From AP-15 sp963755435 (lineage in GTDB: Bacteria; Pseudomonadota; Alphaproteobacteria; ATCC43930; CGMCC-115725): a DNA stretch of 64,000 bases. Shown here one piece after another: positions 24,882 to 33,735 of the stretch (position 1 is its first letter; the number at the start of each line of letters is the position of its first letter). The position numbers and the translations under genes were made by a program. The stretch is taken from the NCBI GenBank assembly GCA_963755435.1, contig CAVWJX010000005.1:1240001-1304000 (forward strand), given 5' to 3'. The notes under the pieces are model-generated. The model was given only the letters and a program-made list of their open reading frames with translations. It was not told the DNA's origin and ran no database searches.

Positions 24882-25724
24882 TCAGGCCACCCGGTTGCCC
24901 CAGGCGAGCACGACATAACCCTGCGGCAGGGTCGAGCCGATCCGCACGATCGCGGCGCGCCGCACCCGTGCGTTGCCCGGGCCGCGCGCGCTCGCGATGA
25001 TGCGCACGGTCAGCACGTCCTGCGGGCTCGCGCCGAGCGAAGCGTTTGCCCCGGCCAGCGGCGGGATCAGCGCGAGCGCCGCGGCGACCACCGGATCGGC
25101 GGCGGCCGGGTTCGGCTCGGGCGGCCCGTACAAGGTCAAATGCGGCCGCAATGCCGCGAGCAGGGCCGGGGTCATGCCGAGCACCTTGCCGAGCTCGCCA
25201 ATGCTTTCGAGCGGCGAGCCCGGTGGCCCATAATCGAGCCCGGCGGCACGATATTGCGCGGACAGCACCGCCTGCGGGGGCGCTGTCGCCTCCGTGCCGA
25301 CCCAGTCGGAGATCGCCACGGTCAGCCGCTGCGCCGTGGCCTGGTCGCTGCCGACGGCGCGCAACAGCGCCTCCATCAGCGCCGGCGAGGCCAGGTTCGG
25401 ATTGATCCGCGCCGCCTCATCGGCCAGCCGCACGGTCACCCGGCTGTCGCCGATCGCCAGCGAATGAGGGGCGCCGTCGAGCCGCCAGCGCTGGTCCGGC
25501 CGCGGGTTCGCCAGGTTGAAGATCGCCTCCGAAATCCCGCCATCGGCGGCGGCCGCGGCGACCGCGTTGTCGACCAGATTATCGGCGATGCGGATTTCGG
25601 TTCGCCCGCTCGCGGTCAGATGGAGCACCAGAAAGGCGATCAGCACCAAAGTCCACAGCACGATCAGAAGCGCGAACCCGCGGTCGCGGCGCCCACTCGC
25701 CCGGCCCGATGCGATGCGCCGCAT
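24882..25724 (-). CDS. gspK: Type II secretion minor pseudopilin GspK
   Basis: A 280-residue minor pseudopilin. The prepilin site is R-D-R-G / F-A-L-L-I-V-L-W, which lacks the +5 glutamate as is usual for GspK tip proteins. The large periplasmic domain contains D-E-A-A-R-I-N-P-N-L-A and I-S-D-W-V-G, typical of the family. It starts 5 nt after the gspD stop and is the last gene of the minus-strand cluster. Confidence 0.9.
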   Translation of the reverse strand: MRRIASGRASGRRDRGFALLIVLWTLVLIAFLVLHLTASGRTEIRIADNLVDNAVAAAAADGGISEAIFNLANPRPDQRWRLDGAPHSLAIGDSRVTVRLADEAARINPNLASPALMEALLRAVGSDQATAQRLTVAISDWVGTEATAPPQAVLSAQYRAAGLDYGPPGSPLESIGELGKVLGMTPALLAALRPHLTLYGPPEPNPAAADPVVAAALALIPPLAGANASLGASPQDVLTVRIIASARGPGNARVRRAAIVRIGSTLPQGYVVLAWGNRVA

Positions 25725-25729
25725 CGCGA

Positions 25730-28036
25730 TTACAGCCCGTTGGGGTTGGCCGAGCCCGAGCCGCCCTGATGCTCCACCTGCTGCGGCACCAGCCCGGCAT
25801 TGATCAACTGGCTGCGCAAATCCTCGGTCAGGGCGCGCGCATCACGCTGATCGTGGACGACATGCGGGGTGATCAGCACCAATAGCTCGGTGCGCATCCG
25901 CGAATTGGCCTGGGTCGAAAACAGGGTGCCGAGGATTGGAATGTCCTTGATGAAGGGCAGGCCGCTATTGCCCTGCGAGACGTTGTCGCGGATCAGCCCG
26001 GCCAGGCCCACCGTCTGGCCGTCCTGGACCGCCACCCGGGTGCGGAACACCTGGTCATCGAACGTCGGCGAGCCGGTGACGGTATTGGTCGCCTGGGCCG
26101 CGACGTCGCTGACCTCCTGGGCGATGTCGAGGGTGACGAGGCCGCCGGTGTTGACCCGCGGCGTCACCTGCATGATGACGCCGGTTTCATGATAGTCGAC
26201 GCTGTTGACGATCGGGGCGTTGGCGGTCAGCGTGCTGGTCGCGGTCCCGGTCAGCACCGGCACCTGCTGGCCGACCTGCAGCCGCGCCGGCTGGTTGTCC
26301 AGAACCATGACCTCGGGGGCCGAGAGCACCTTGACTTTGGTAACCGCGGCGAGTGCGGCGAGCGCAAAATTCGGCCCTTTGCTCAGGACGAAGTAGGGGA
26401 GTGTCGAGGGAAACGGCAAGTTGCCCAGCGGCGGAAATGGCGGATTGAACGGGCCGCTGGTTCCAGTCGATCCCAATGTCTCGGCCACGTGATCGGTCTT
26501 GAAGAAGAATTGCGTGCCGTACTGCAGCTGGTTATTGAGATCAACCTCGGCGATCGTCGCCTCGATCAATACCTGCAGCGGGACGATGTCGATCTTGTGC
26601 AACATTCCTTCAATTACCGAGTATTCGGCCGGCGTCGCATAGATCAAGAGCGCGTTGTTTGCTCGGTTGGCGATGATCCGGATTCGGTTTGTCGCCCCGG
26701 CGCCTTCGCCGCCGCTCTCGCTCGACAGCGGCTCGGTGGCCGGCGTCCCCGCCGCCGCCGTCTCGGTCGGCGCCGGGATCGCCGCGCCGAACCCGCCGCT
26801 GGTGGCGCCGGTGCCGCCGGCAGCACCGCCACTCAAGCCGCTGGTGCCGCCCAGGGTCGACCCGGCGCCGCCGCTCAGACCCGACGTGCCGCCGGGCGCG
26901 CCGCCGGCGGTTCCGCTGTTGAAGCCGATATTTTGCTGGCCGGCGCCGGGGGCGGTGCTGCCCGGCGGCGGTGGGGTCGGCGAAACATGGCCCGGGGTGA
27001 AGGCCCGCTGCAGCAGATTTTCTAAGTCGGAGCTCTGGCCGTTCTGCACGTAATAGACGTGCCAGGTTCGCGCCGTCGCATCCTCGACCCGCGAAGCCAG
27101 CCGGAAAAAGCGATCGGCGGCGTCGATGTAGCGCGGTTGCTCGGAGACCACGAGCACCGCGTTGACCCGTTCCATCGGCAGCACTTGAACAATGTTGTCG
27201 AGCGGCCCATTGGCCTGGGCTTGCAGGACTTTTTGCAGTTCGTCGGCGAGCTTGGCCGGATCGCCGCCGTTGCCGACCGGGAAGAGGGCATAGGATCGGC
27301 CGGACAAGATATCGGTGTCGAAGGCCCGGATCAAACCAACCAGGGTCTCGCGCACCGCCGCACTCCCGCTGACCAGCAGCGCGTTGCGCGCCGGGTCGGC
27401 GACGATCTTGCCGCCTTCGCCGACATAGGGTTCGAGCATCTTGGCGAGGTCTTTGGCGGCCGCATAGCGCAGCGGCACGACCTGGGCGCCGGCGCCGATG
27501 CTGCCGGCCCCGCCGGCCTGATTGGTCACCGCGCCGACCGCGATCGGCACGACGTCGTAGATGCCGTTTCTTTGAACCAGGGTGGCGCCGTTCTGGTTGA
27601 GCAGGGTTTCGAGCGCCGGCAGCAGGGCCGAACGCGCCAGCGGAGTTGCCGTCTCGATCGAGCCGGTGCCGCGGACCCGCGGATCGATCGTGAAGTTCAG
27701 CTTCAGGGTCGTGCCGAGGATGGTGCGGGCGATCTCGCGGATGTCGGTGTCGACGAAATTCAACGTCACATCGCCGGTTTCTCCGGCGGCGACCACTCCC
27801 GGCGGCGGCGGCGAGGTCTGCGGTCCGGTCGACCCGGCCGCGGCCCCGCGAGCCTCGAACATGCGCTCGCTGGTGCGATTGGTCGGGATCGGGCCGCTGA
27901 CCCGTGGCGCCGCCGGTTGCAACCCGGCCGGCTGCTCGAGCGGGGTCAGCCCGGGGGCGGGCGGCCGCTGGCAGGCGCTCAGAGCCAGCAGCAGGGCCAA
28001 GCCGAGCCGGCCGGCCGATCGCCGGCAGTCGCGCAT
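25730..28036 (-). CDS. gspD: Type II secretion secretin GspD
   Basis: A 768-residue outer-membrane secretin. It has a lipobox L-S-A-C with C22, so it is a lipoprotein. N0 and N domains cover about 95-430, and the secretin core lies between about 520 and 740 (V-P-V-L-T-G-T, T-P-R-V-N-T-G-G, G-L-I-R-D-N-V). A Gly/Ala/Ser-rich stretch at about 345-410 (repeats of S-G-L-S-G-G-A) interrupts the N3 domain, as in several secretins. Its ATG overlaps the stop of the preceding gene by 1 nt. Confidence 0.95.
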   Translation of the reverse strand: MRDCRRSAGRLGLALLLALSACQRPPAPGLTPLEQPAGLQPAAPRVSGPIPTNRTSERMFEARGAAAGSTGPQTSPPPPGVVAAGETGDVTLNFVDTDIREIARTILGTTLKLNFTIDPRVRGTGSIETATPLARSALLPALETLLNQNGATLVQRNGIYDVVPIAVGAVTNQAGGAGSIGAGAQVVPLRYAAAKDLAKMLEPYVGEGGKIVADPARNALLVSGSAAVRETLVGLIRAFDTDILSGRSYALFPVGNGGDPAKLADELQKVLQAQANGPLDNIVQVLPMERVNAVLVVSEQPRYIDAADRFFRLASRVEDATARTWHVYYVQNGQSSDLENLLQRAFTPGHVSPTPPPPGSTAPGAGQQNIGFNSGTAGGAPGGTSGLSGGAGSTLGGTSGLSGGAAGGTGATSGGFGAAIPAPTETAAAGTPATEPLSSESGGEGAGATNRIRIIANRANNALLIYATPAEYSVIEGMLHKIDIVPLQVLIEATIAEVDLNNQLQYGTQFFFKTDHVAETLGSTGTSGPFNPPFPPLGNLPFPSTLPYFVLSKGPNFALAALAAVTKVKVLSAPEVMVLDNQPARLQVGQQVPVLTGTATSTLTANAPIVNSVDYHETGVIMQVTPRVNTGGLVTLDIAQEVSDVAAQATNTVTGSPTFDDQVFRTRVAVQDGQTVGLAGLIRDNVSQGNSGLPFIKDIPILGTLFSTQANSRMRTELLVLITPHVVHDQRDARALTEDLRSQLINAGLVPQQVEHQGGSGSANPNGL

Positions 28037-28650
28037 CAGGGTTCTCGCTCGCCGGGCCGCCGCGGCGGCCGGTTGGGCGGCAGCGGCGGAAACTGCGGCC
28101 GCGAGGCGGTCGGCCGCAAGACCGGAGGGACCGGGGCGGGTGGCGCATTGCCCGTCGCCGCCGGCGATGGCGGCGGCGCCAGGTTGGGATCGAATTTCGG
28201 CTGCAAGGTCCGGGTCCCGTTCGGACCGGTCAGTGAGACTTGCTTGGCGGTGATGCGCTCGACCCGCCAGCCGCTGACCAGTTGGCCCTCGCTGACGCTC
28301 AGAGCCTTGGTCCCGAGCGGGGCAAAAATGGCGATCCGATGGCCGGGCGCGATGACGATGCCGGTCAGCCGGGTGTCGGCGAGCCCCGAATCATCCGCCG
28401 TTTCGCCGCCGCTCGGCGGCGGCGGCCGCCTGGTGCTGCTGAACAGCGGTCGGGCGAGGATCGTCGCCAACAGCTCGTCATACTGGTGGCGTGGCTGCCG
28501 GGGCCGCGCCAGCGGCAGCGCTGCCGGCCGCGTCGCCATCGCCAGCGCCGGTGCCGCGGGGTCGCGCCGCGAGCCGATCTCGACGATCGTGATCGCGGCG
28601 AACAGGGCGCAGCCCGCCAGCAGCAAAACCAGCACCATGCGGTCGATCAT
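28036..28650 (-). CDS. Type II secretion GspC/GspN-like inner-membrane protein
   Basis: A 204-residue protein with one N-terminal membrane helix (M-V-L-V-L-L-L-A-G-C-A-L-F). A periplasmic region contains I-L-A-R-P-L-F, then L-T-G-I-V-I-A and A-L-S-V-S-E-G-Q-L-V-S-G-W-R-V, like the homology region of GspC that contacts the secretin. The C-terminus is proline-rich and has no PDZ domain, so it is a short GspC/GspN-type protein. The ATG at 28650 overlaps the gspM stop (ATGA) and its stop overlaps gspD by 1 nt. Confidence 0.8.
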   Translation of the reverse strand: MIDRMVLVLLLAGCALFAAITIVEIGSRRDPAAPALAMATRPAALPLARPRQPRHQYDELLATILARPLFSSTRRPPPPSGGETADDSGLADTRLTGIVIAPGHRIAIFAPLGTKALSVSEGQLVSGWRVERITAKQVSLTGPNGTRTLQPKFDPNLAPPPSPAATGNAPPAPVPPVLRPTASRPQFPPLPPNRPPRRPGEREP

Positions 28651-29246
28651 GGCTGCGCTACTGCGGCTTTCCCGGCGAGCCGGAAGCCGTAGACATCGAG
28701 CCCCGCGTCGAGACCGAAATCGCCTCTGCCATCCGGCGGCAGCCCCGGCCGCCGGAGCACTCCATGCACCTGCAAATTGTCGACGATCAGCGGCGGCGTC
28801 GCCGCCTCGATCCGGGCCAGCAGCCGAACCAGGGTCGCATACGGGCCATTGAGCGCGAACCGCAGGCCGATGCGGCGGTAGCCGGCGGCGGTTGTGGCCG
28901 GCAGGCTCTCGGTGCTGCCGATGGTCACCCCCACCCGGCTGGCAAAGCCCTCGATGCGGCTCTGCAGATTGGCCGAAGCGATGGCATCGCTGGCGCCGTC
29001 GAGGGTGACCTTGCGGGTGCGTGCGGCGGCGCGCAACTCGGCCACCTGTGCGCGCAACCGCGGCAATGCCGCGGCCGTGGCCGCCAGCCGGGGCAGCAGC
29101 ATTCGGCCGTCCTCGAGCCGGGCCTCGCGCGCCTGATAGAGATCGACGAGCGGCGCCACGGCGAGAAAATACAGGCCTCCGAGCCCAAGGAGCACCAAAC
29201 TCAGCGCCAGCAGCCGACCGCGTCGGCCCGTTGGCAGGGCTGTCAT
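28647..29246 (-). CDS. gspM: Type II secretion GspM-like protein
   Basis: A 199-residue bitopic inner-membrane protein: a short cytoplasmic start, a membrane helix (L-L-A-L-S-L-V-L-L-G-L-G-G-L), a coiled coil, then a ferredoxin-like periplasmic domain ending in D-V-Y-G-F-R. It follows gspL by 5 nt and overlaps the GspC-like gene by 4 nt. Position and topology support GspM; sequence is poorly conserved in this family. Confidence 0.8.
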   Translation of the reverse strand: MTALPTGRRGRLLALSLVLLGLGGLYFLAVAPLVDLYQAREARLEDGRMLLPRLAATAAALPRLRAQVAELRAAARTRKVTLDGASDAIASANLQSRIEGFASRVGVTIGSTESLPATTAAGYRRIGLRFALNGPYATLVRLLARIEAATPPLIVDNLQVHGVLRRPGLPPDGRGDFGLDAGLDVYGFRLAGKAAVAQP

Positions 29247-29251
29247 CGAGG

Positions 29252-30298
29252 CTACGGCCCAACCTCCGTGATGATCGTGAAGATCTCCTGTCGCAGCGCC
29301 TCGATCCGGGTGACCGGCGCGGCGAAAGCCGGGTTGTGGAATTGGCCGTCGGCGGCCAGCGCGCCGATCAGCGGCGCCGCCGAGGCCGAGCGCCCGCTCA
29401 TCGTCAGCTTGCGCTGGCGCAGCTCCATCTCGGTCAGATAGGTGCCGTCCGGCAGCACCTGCGTCGCCGCCGCCAACACCGCGAGCGGCTGCCCAACCTT
29501 TTGCCGCTCCTTTTCGATCAGGTCGGCGCTGCCCGACAGGCGGGCAATTTCCCGGCGCAGGCCATCGGCCTCGGCGGCGGCCCGGCGCCCCGCCGCCAGG
29601 CTCCGATCGAGCACCGAGAGCGCGCTCGACTGGCGCACGAAGGGGGTGACCACCGCGGCCAGCGCCAGCACCGCGCAGCAGATGGCCAACGGCTTGATCA
29701 GCCGGCTGGCGCCACGATCGCCCGAATGGCCCACCCCGTCGAGCGGCAGCCAGGAGCCCGCATCCGGCCCATCGGCGATCTCCGCCCGCACCGGGGCGAT
29801 GCCGAATTGTCCGAGTAATCCGAGGAGCGGCGCCAGCTTCGCCCGCGGCACCACGACGAGGCGCAGCGACAGCCGCCCGTTTTGCCGATCGGCGCCGATG
29901 ATCTTGTGGTTCCAGTAAAGCTCTTCCGCCCGGAACGGAGTTTCGCGATCCATTTCAAAGGCCAGCGCCTGATCGATTTCGCGCTCGGCGGCGAGCGGCA
30001 GGGTCACGGTCTTGCCGAGCACGTCGCGTTCGCTGAGGCGCAGCACCGCCGGCTGGCCGGCCGAGCGGGGCAGTTCGGCGAATCCCGAGGCGCTGAGCGC
30101 GAAGCGGCCGAGCGGGCTCTCCTTGCCGTTGCGGCGCAGGCCGACCCCGACCGCCTCGATGCGCTGGCCGTCGGCTTCGATCGGGGTGAGCACGGTGGCG
30201 TCGGCCTCGGTTGGCGCCGACCGCCGCAACCGCGGGGGCAGCAGCTCCGCCAGCTGTCCGAACCACCAGCCAAGGAAGTCACGCACCATGCCCGGCAC
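29252..30298 (-). CDS. gspL: Type II secretion GspL-like / PilN-domain protein
   Basis: A 348-residue protein. The cytoplasmic actin-like half (about 1-200) would bind the GspE ATPase. A membrane helix at about 212-232 (A-I-C-C-A-V-L-A-L-A-A-V) precedes a PilN-like coiled coil and ferredoxin-like periplasmic domain with Y-L-T-E-M-E-L. The start may be GTG at 30298 or ATG at 30289. Its presumed partner gspE is not in the cluster. Confidence 0.82.
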   Translation of the reverse strand: MPGMVRDFLGWWFGQLAELLPPRLRRSAPTEADATVLTPIEADGQRIEAVGVGLRRNGKESPLGRFALSASGFAELPRSAGQPAVLRLSERDVLGKTVTLPLAAEREIDQALAFEMDRETPFRAEELYWNHKIIGADRQNGRLSLRLVVVPRAKLAPLLGLLGQFGIAPVRAEIADGPDAGSWLPLDGVGHSGDRGASRLIKPLAICCAVLALAAVVTPFVRQSSALSVLDRSLAAGRRAAAEADGLRREIARLSGSADLIEKERQKVGQPLAVLAAATQVLPDGTYLTEMELRQRKLTMSGRSASAAPLIGALAADGQFHNPAFAAPVTRIEALRQEIFTIITEVGP

Positions 30299-30557
30299 CG
30301 AGCCGATCCTGATCCGCCTGAACGCTGCGCCCGCATGCTACAGACCAGCGCGGCCCCCGCAAAGGCCGACTGGGCGCCGGCCTCGCTCGCGGCAACAGAG
30401 TTTCCGAATGTGGCCCGATCAAGGCGATTGCGGCCCGCGATCGGCGATGCCAGGCGATAGATAACGTCTCTGCGCGGGTATCAGGCCGGCTCGCACCCGC
30501 AACGCGAGGACCGCGCCGGCGCCGCCGCTCCCGCCGCACGCGAATCGCCGGCCGGGT

Positions 30558-31175
30558 TCAAAGCTCGGGGGCCACGATCAGCGCCGGCCAATGGCGCCGG
30601 TCGCCCTTGGCAAAGACCAGGCCGATGCGGATCAGCTGCGGCGGCGCCGGGCCGTCCCAGCGGCTCTGCCATGCCGCCGGCTGGTCGGTGGCCGACGCGC
30701 CCCAATAGGCGATCTCGAGATGCTCGACACCGGCGATCAGCTCGGTCACGGTCGGCTTGGCCGGCGGCCCGAACGGGATTTCGTGCAGATCGGGGGTCCA
30801 GCGCAACACCAGCCGCTTATCCTTGAGCTCGAGCACGATGTCGGCCCGGCGGGTGGTGCCGAGCCCGGTCGGCAGATCGCCGACAAAGCTGAGCTGGGCC
30901 GCGTCGCCCTTGATCTGGCCGCCAGGCGAGGCCCCCGGACCAAATCCGCCGGGCGTCGGTGCGGCGATCCCGGTCAACAGGCCGCGCAGCACCCGGGCCG
31001 AGGCGTCGAGATCGGCGGTCTGCGCGAGCCGCTGCTGCTGGGCATGCCACAGCGCCAGCCCGGTCCGCACCCCCTGGGTCAAGGCGACCACAAGAAAGCC
31101 GAGCACGACCATGACGACCAGCATTTCGATCAGCGTGAACCCGCTGTGCCGGCCGGTCGGGGGCTGCTGCGGCAT
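30558..31175 (-). CDS. gspJ: Type II secretion minor pseudopilin GspJ
   Basis: A 205-residue prepilin with cleavage site R-H-S-G / F-T-L-I-E-M-L. The body includes the GspJ-type L-V-L-R-W-T-P and V-E-H-L-E-I-A-Y-W-G strands. The ATG at 31175 gives the short leader (12 residues); upstream in-frame sequence belongs to gspI in another frame. It starts 7 nt after gspI. The following 259 bp to gspL hold no supported gene. Confidence 0.9.
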   Translation of the reverse strand: MPQQPPTGRHSGFTLIEMLVVMVVLGFLVVALTQGVRTGLALWHAQQQRLAQTADLDASARVLRGLLTGIAAPTPGGFGPGASPGGQIKGDAAQLSFVGDLPTGLGTTRRADIVLELKDKRLVLRWTPDLHEIPFGPPAKPTVTELIAGVEHLEIAYWGASATDQPAAWQSRWDGPAPPQLIRIGLVFAKGDRRHWPALIVAPEL

Positions 31176-31182
31176 CGGCGGG

Positions 31183-31602
31183 TCAGCCGCCGGCGATGGC
31201 GGTGCCGAGCCGCAAGGTGTGCAGCACCACGGCGCGCCGGTGGCCGCGCGCCGCCCACGAGATCGCCACTTCGACATCGAACAGGCTCGTCGTCTGCGCG
31301 CTGACCCCGTCCTCGGCCAGGCCCTGCCGCTGCGCCACCGGCGCGATACGCAGCTGCCAGCGGTAGCCGCCGCCGTCGTCGCCCTGCTGGTCGCCCTCGA
31401 CCAGGGCGGCGTCGCGCCCGACCGCGGCCAGATGCGACTGGGCGCGCTGCAGCGCCTCTTCGGCGCGCGCCGCGGTGTCGACCGCGAACAGCCCGCCGCT
31501 GCCGGCCTGGAACAGCCCGATCAGCGCCAAGGAGGCGATGGCCAGCGCCACCACGACCTCGAGCAGGGTGAAGCCGGCCGCCGGGGCTGGTTCAGCGCAC
31601 AT
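31183..31602 (-). CDS. gspI: Type II secretion minor pseudopilin GspI
   Basis: A 139-residue prepilin with a very short leader and site A-A-G / F-T-L-L-E-V-V-V-A-L-A-I. Size and position between gspH and gspJ support GspI, one of the tip pseudopilins with GspJ and GspK. It overlaps the end of gspH by 11 nt. Confidence 0.88.
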   Translation of the reverse strand: MCAEPAPAAGFTLLEVVVALAIASLALIGLFQAGSGGLFAVDTAARAEEALQRAQSHLAAVGRDAALVEGDQQGDDGGGYRWQLRIAPVAQRQGLAEDGVSAQTTSLFDVEVAISWAARGHRRAVVLHTLRLGTAIAGG

Positions 31603-32272
31603 CGGCGACCGAGACCCGGCCGGTCAGCCAATCGACCCCGACCGCGACCCGGCGCGATCCGTCGGCCAAGGTGATCCGGCCGCCGCTCGAGCTGCCGTCG
31701 GGGTTGAAGCGGATGTCGCCGCTGGTGGCGCTGCTCTTCTCGCCGTTGATCGTCAACAACGCGATCGACATCTTCGGCGGCAGCGGGCGCGGCGGGTCGC
31801 CGCCGATCCGGTAGCGATGGCTTGCCACATCGAGCGCGAACGCCACCGGATGATTGTCGGCGATCGCCTGCGAGCGCGCCAGGCGCAGACCGGAGGCAAG
31901 CTCGGCGGCGGTCCCCTGGAGCCCGAGCGCGCGGCTCCACGGCGCCCGGTAGCCGACGAACAGCGCCATCGCCAGGCCCATCACCGCCAGCACGACCAAT
32001 AGCTCGATCAGCGAAAAGCCGCGGCACCGGCGATCGCCGGGTGATGCGAATTCGAACTCGTGAGGAAATACTAAAGCCCGGTCATTCCGGGGTGCGGGCG
32101 TAGCCCGCGAGCCCGGAACCCATGCACACCCGACGGCAAAAATATCGGCAATGCAGGTGTTCTTAGGTTCCGCGCTCGGCCCTTCGGACCGCCCCGGAAT
32201 GACGTTCTTCGGTAGGAACACCAGCGGGCCCGGCGGTGTCGCCGGCCGCTTCTTACCGCGCCAGATCCTCAT
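31592..32272 (-). CDS. gspH: Type II secretion minor pseudopilin GspH with an abnormally long leader
   Basis: The pseudopilin part is clear: C-R-G / F-S-L-I-E-L-L-V-V-L-A-V, then a GspH-type domain with L-A-R-S-Q-A-I and R-F-N-P-D-G-S-S-S-G-G. No ATG, GTG or TTG lies in frame just before the cleavage site. The nearest good start is the ATG at 32272, which overlaps the gspF stop as ATGA. This gives a leader of about 85 residues, most of which is encoded by an inserted 123-bp palindromic repeat (32081-32203) that keeps the frame. Normal leaders are 5-30 residues, so processing or expression may be affected. Confidence 0.75.
   Translation of the reverse strand: MRIWRGKKRPATPPGPLVFLPKNVIPGRSEGPSAEPKNTCIADIFAVGCAWVPGSRATPAPRNDRALVFPHEFEFASPGDRRCRGFSLIELLVVLAVMGLAMALFVGYRAPWSRALGLQGTAAELASGLRLARSQAIADNHPVAFALDVASHRYRIGGDPPRPLPPKMSIALLTINGEKSSATSGDIRFNPDGSSSGGRITLADGSRRVAVGVDWLTGRVSVADVR
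32081..32203. repeat. 123-bp palindromic extragenic-type repeat inside the gspH leader
   Basis: Perfect 12-bp terminal inverted repeats, GTCATTCCGGGG (32081-32092) and CCCCGGAATGAC (32192-32203), bound a 123-bp element. Its interior translates as I-P-G-R-S-E-G-P and W-V-P-G-S-R-A-T-P-A-P-R-N-D, residues often met in spurious proteins over repeats of alphaproteobacterial genomes. There is no transposase and no obvious target duplication. Its length is 41 codons, which preserves the gspH frame. Confidence 0.8.
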
Positions 32273-33492
32273 TGCGCCAAATCATTGAGGCTCAGCATCG
32301 CCGTCAACAGCGCGCTGATGATGCCGGCAACCGCCAGGCCCATGGTGATCGTGATCAGCGGTACCGCCAGGGCCACCAGCCGCTGCATCATCAACCGCGC
32401 CTGCTCGTCGTGGATGTCGGCGGCTTTGAGCGACATCGCCGCGAGCTGTGCCGCCTCCTCGCCGAGCTGTAGGAGATGGATCGTGCGTGCCGGAAACACC
32501 CCGGCTTCGGCGAGCGGCCGGGCCAGACCGGCGCCGCCCTTGGCCTTGAGTGCCGCGGTATCGACCGCCGCCGCGGCGGCGAGGTTGCCGAGCGCGTCCC
32601 TGGCGATGCCCAGCGCCGTGATCAGCGGCACCCCATTTTCCAACAGGCTGCCGAGGGTGCGGGTCAGCCGCGCCGCCAGCGTCTCGCGGATCAGGCTGCC
32701 GGCGATCGGCAGGCGCAGCAGCAGGCGATCGAACGGCAGCCGATAGGCGGGTTGCGCCAACAGGTGGCGGGCGACCAGACCACCCACCAGCACCGCCGCC
32801 AGCAGGTAGGGTGTCGCCGCGCCGACCACCGCGCCGAGGGTCATCAGCACCCGGGTGGCGGTCGGCAACTGCGCGCCGGCCTGCTCGAAGATCGGGGTGA
32901 ATTGCGGCAGCACGTAATCGAGCAGCAGGACGATCGAGCCGATCGCCGCAACCACCAGGAGTGCCGGGTAGATCAATGCCGCGCGCAGGCTGGCGCTCAG
33001 GCTGCGCTCGCGTTCGAGCAGCGCCGCCAGGCGGTCGAGCGTGGCCGGCAAGGTGCCGCCCGCTTCGCCGGCGCGCACCAGGCCGACATAGAGCTTGGAA
33101 AAGCTGCGCGGCTCGCCACCGAGTGCCGCCGCCAGCGAGCTGCCGGAGCGCACCTTGTCGCGAACCCGGCCGAGGATCGCGCGGGCGCGGGCGCTACGGG
33201 TATTGTCGACGACAAAGCGCAGCGCGCGGTCGAGATCCTGTCCCGCCATCAGCATGATCGCAAGCTCGCGGGTGGTTTCGCCGAGCGACGATTTGTCGAG
33301 GCCGCGGCTGCCGCCGATCTCGATCTGCAGGAGCTCGCCGAGGCCGCGGCGCCCTTCGGCCGGATCGGCCCGCAGCACGGTCTGGCCCTGGCGCTGCAGC
33401 CGCTCGACGACGGCGGTGCGATCGGGCGCGTCCATGACGCCCTGCACCACCTCGCCGCCGCCATTGATCGCCGACCAGCGGAACGACGGCAT
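32269..33492 (-). CDS. gspF: Type II secretion inner-membrane platform protein GspF
   Basis: A 407-residue polytopic protein with two T2SSF domains (about 70-195 and 270-395). Each carries helices with G-E-x-x-G/A motifs (R-A-G-E-A-G-G-T-L, then Q-L-G-E-E-A-A-Q-L). Three membrane segments are visible. It is the first gene of the minus-strand cluster; in most clusters gspE would lie directly upstream, but here the adjacent gene is a divergent molybdoenzyme. Confidence 0.94.
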   Translation of the reverse strand: MPSFRWSAINGGGEVVQGVMDAPDRTAVVERLQRQGQTVLRADPAEGRRGLGELLQIEIGGSRGLDKSSLGETTRELAIMLMAGQDLDRALRFVVDNTRSARARAILGRVRDKVRSGSSLAAALGGEPRSFSKLYVGLVRAGEAGGTLPATLDRLAALLERERSLSASLRAALIYPALLVVAAIGSIVLLLDYVLPQFTPIFEQAGAQLPTATRVLMTLGAVVGAATPYLLAAVLVGGLVARHLLAQPAYRLPFDRLLLRLPIAGSLIRETLAARLTRTLGSLLENGVPLITALGIARDALGNLAAAAAVDTAALKAKGGAGLARPLAEAGVFPARTIHLLQLGEEAAQLAAMSLKAADIHDEQARLMMQRLVALAVPLITITMGLAVAGIISALLTAMLSLNDLAQ

Positions 33493-33735
33493 CTGTGCTC
33501 GCCTCGATCATCTATACGCAAGCCGACGCTGATCTTGCCGTATTGGCCGGGTATGGTACAGCTGCAACCGTGCCGGCCGCGGGCCGGCGGCGGCGGGGCA
33601 GGGCATGGCGATAGCGCGGAATCGGATCGAGCGGCCTGTTCCTCACCTGCAAATATCAGGTGGAACAGGTGGCGCGAACCTCGGGCGAAGCGCTGCCGCG
33701 GGCGGGTGCGGCCGTACTGGCGAGCCGGCGCGAGC

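Noticed and set aside
32081..32203. Insertion sequence
   Set aside because: Only 123 bp, no transposase and no target-site duplication seen; better explained as a palindromic extragenic repeat.
32476..33735. Upstream continuation of the BisC-like frame, giving a protein of about 1200 residues
   Set aside because: It is antisense to gspF, rich in Arg/Gln/Gly and has no domain; homology to molybdoenzymes starts at 33736.
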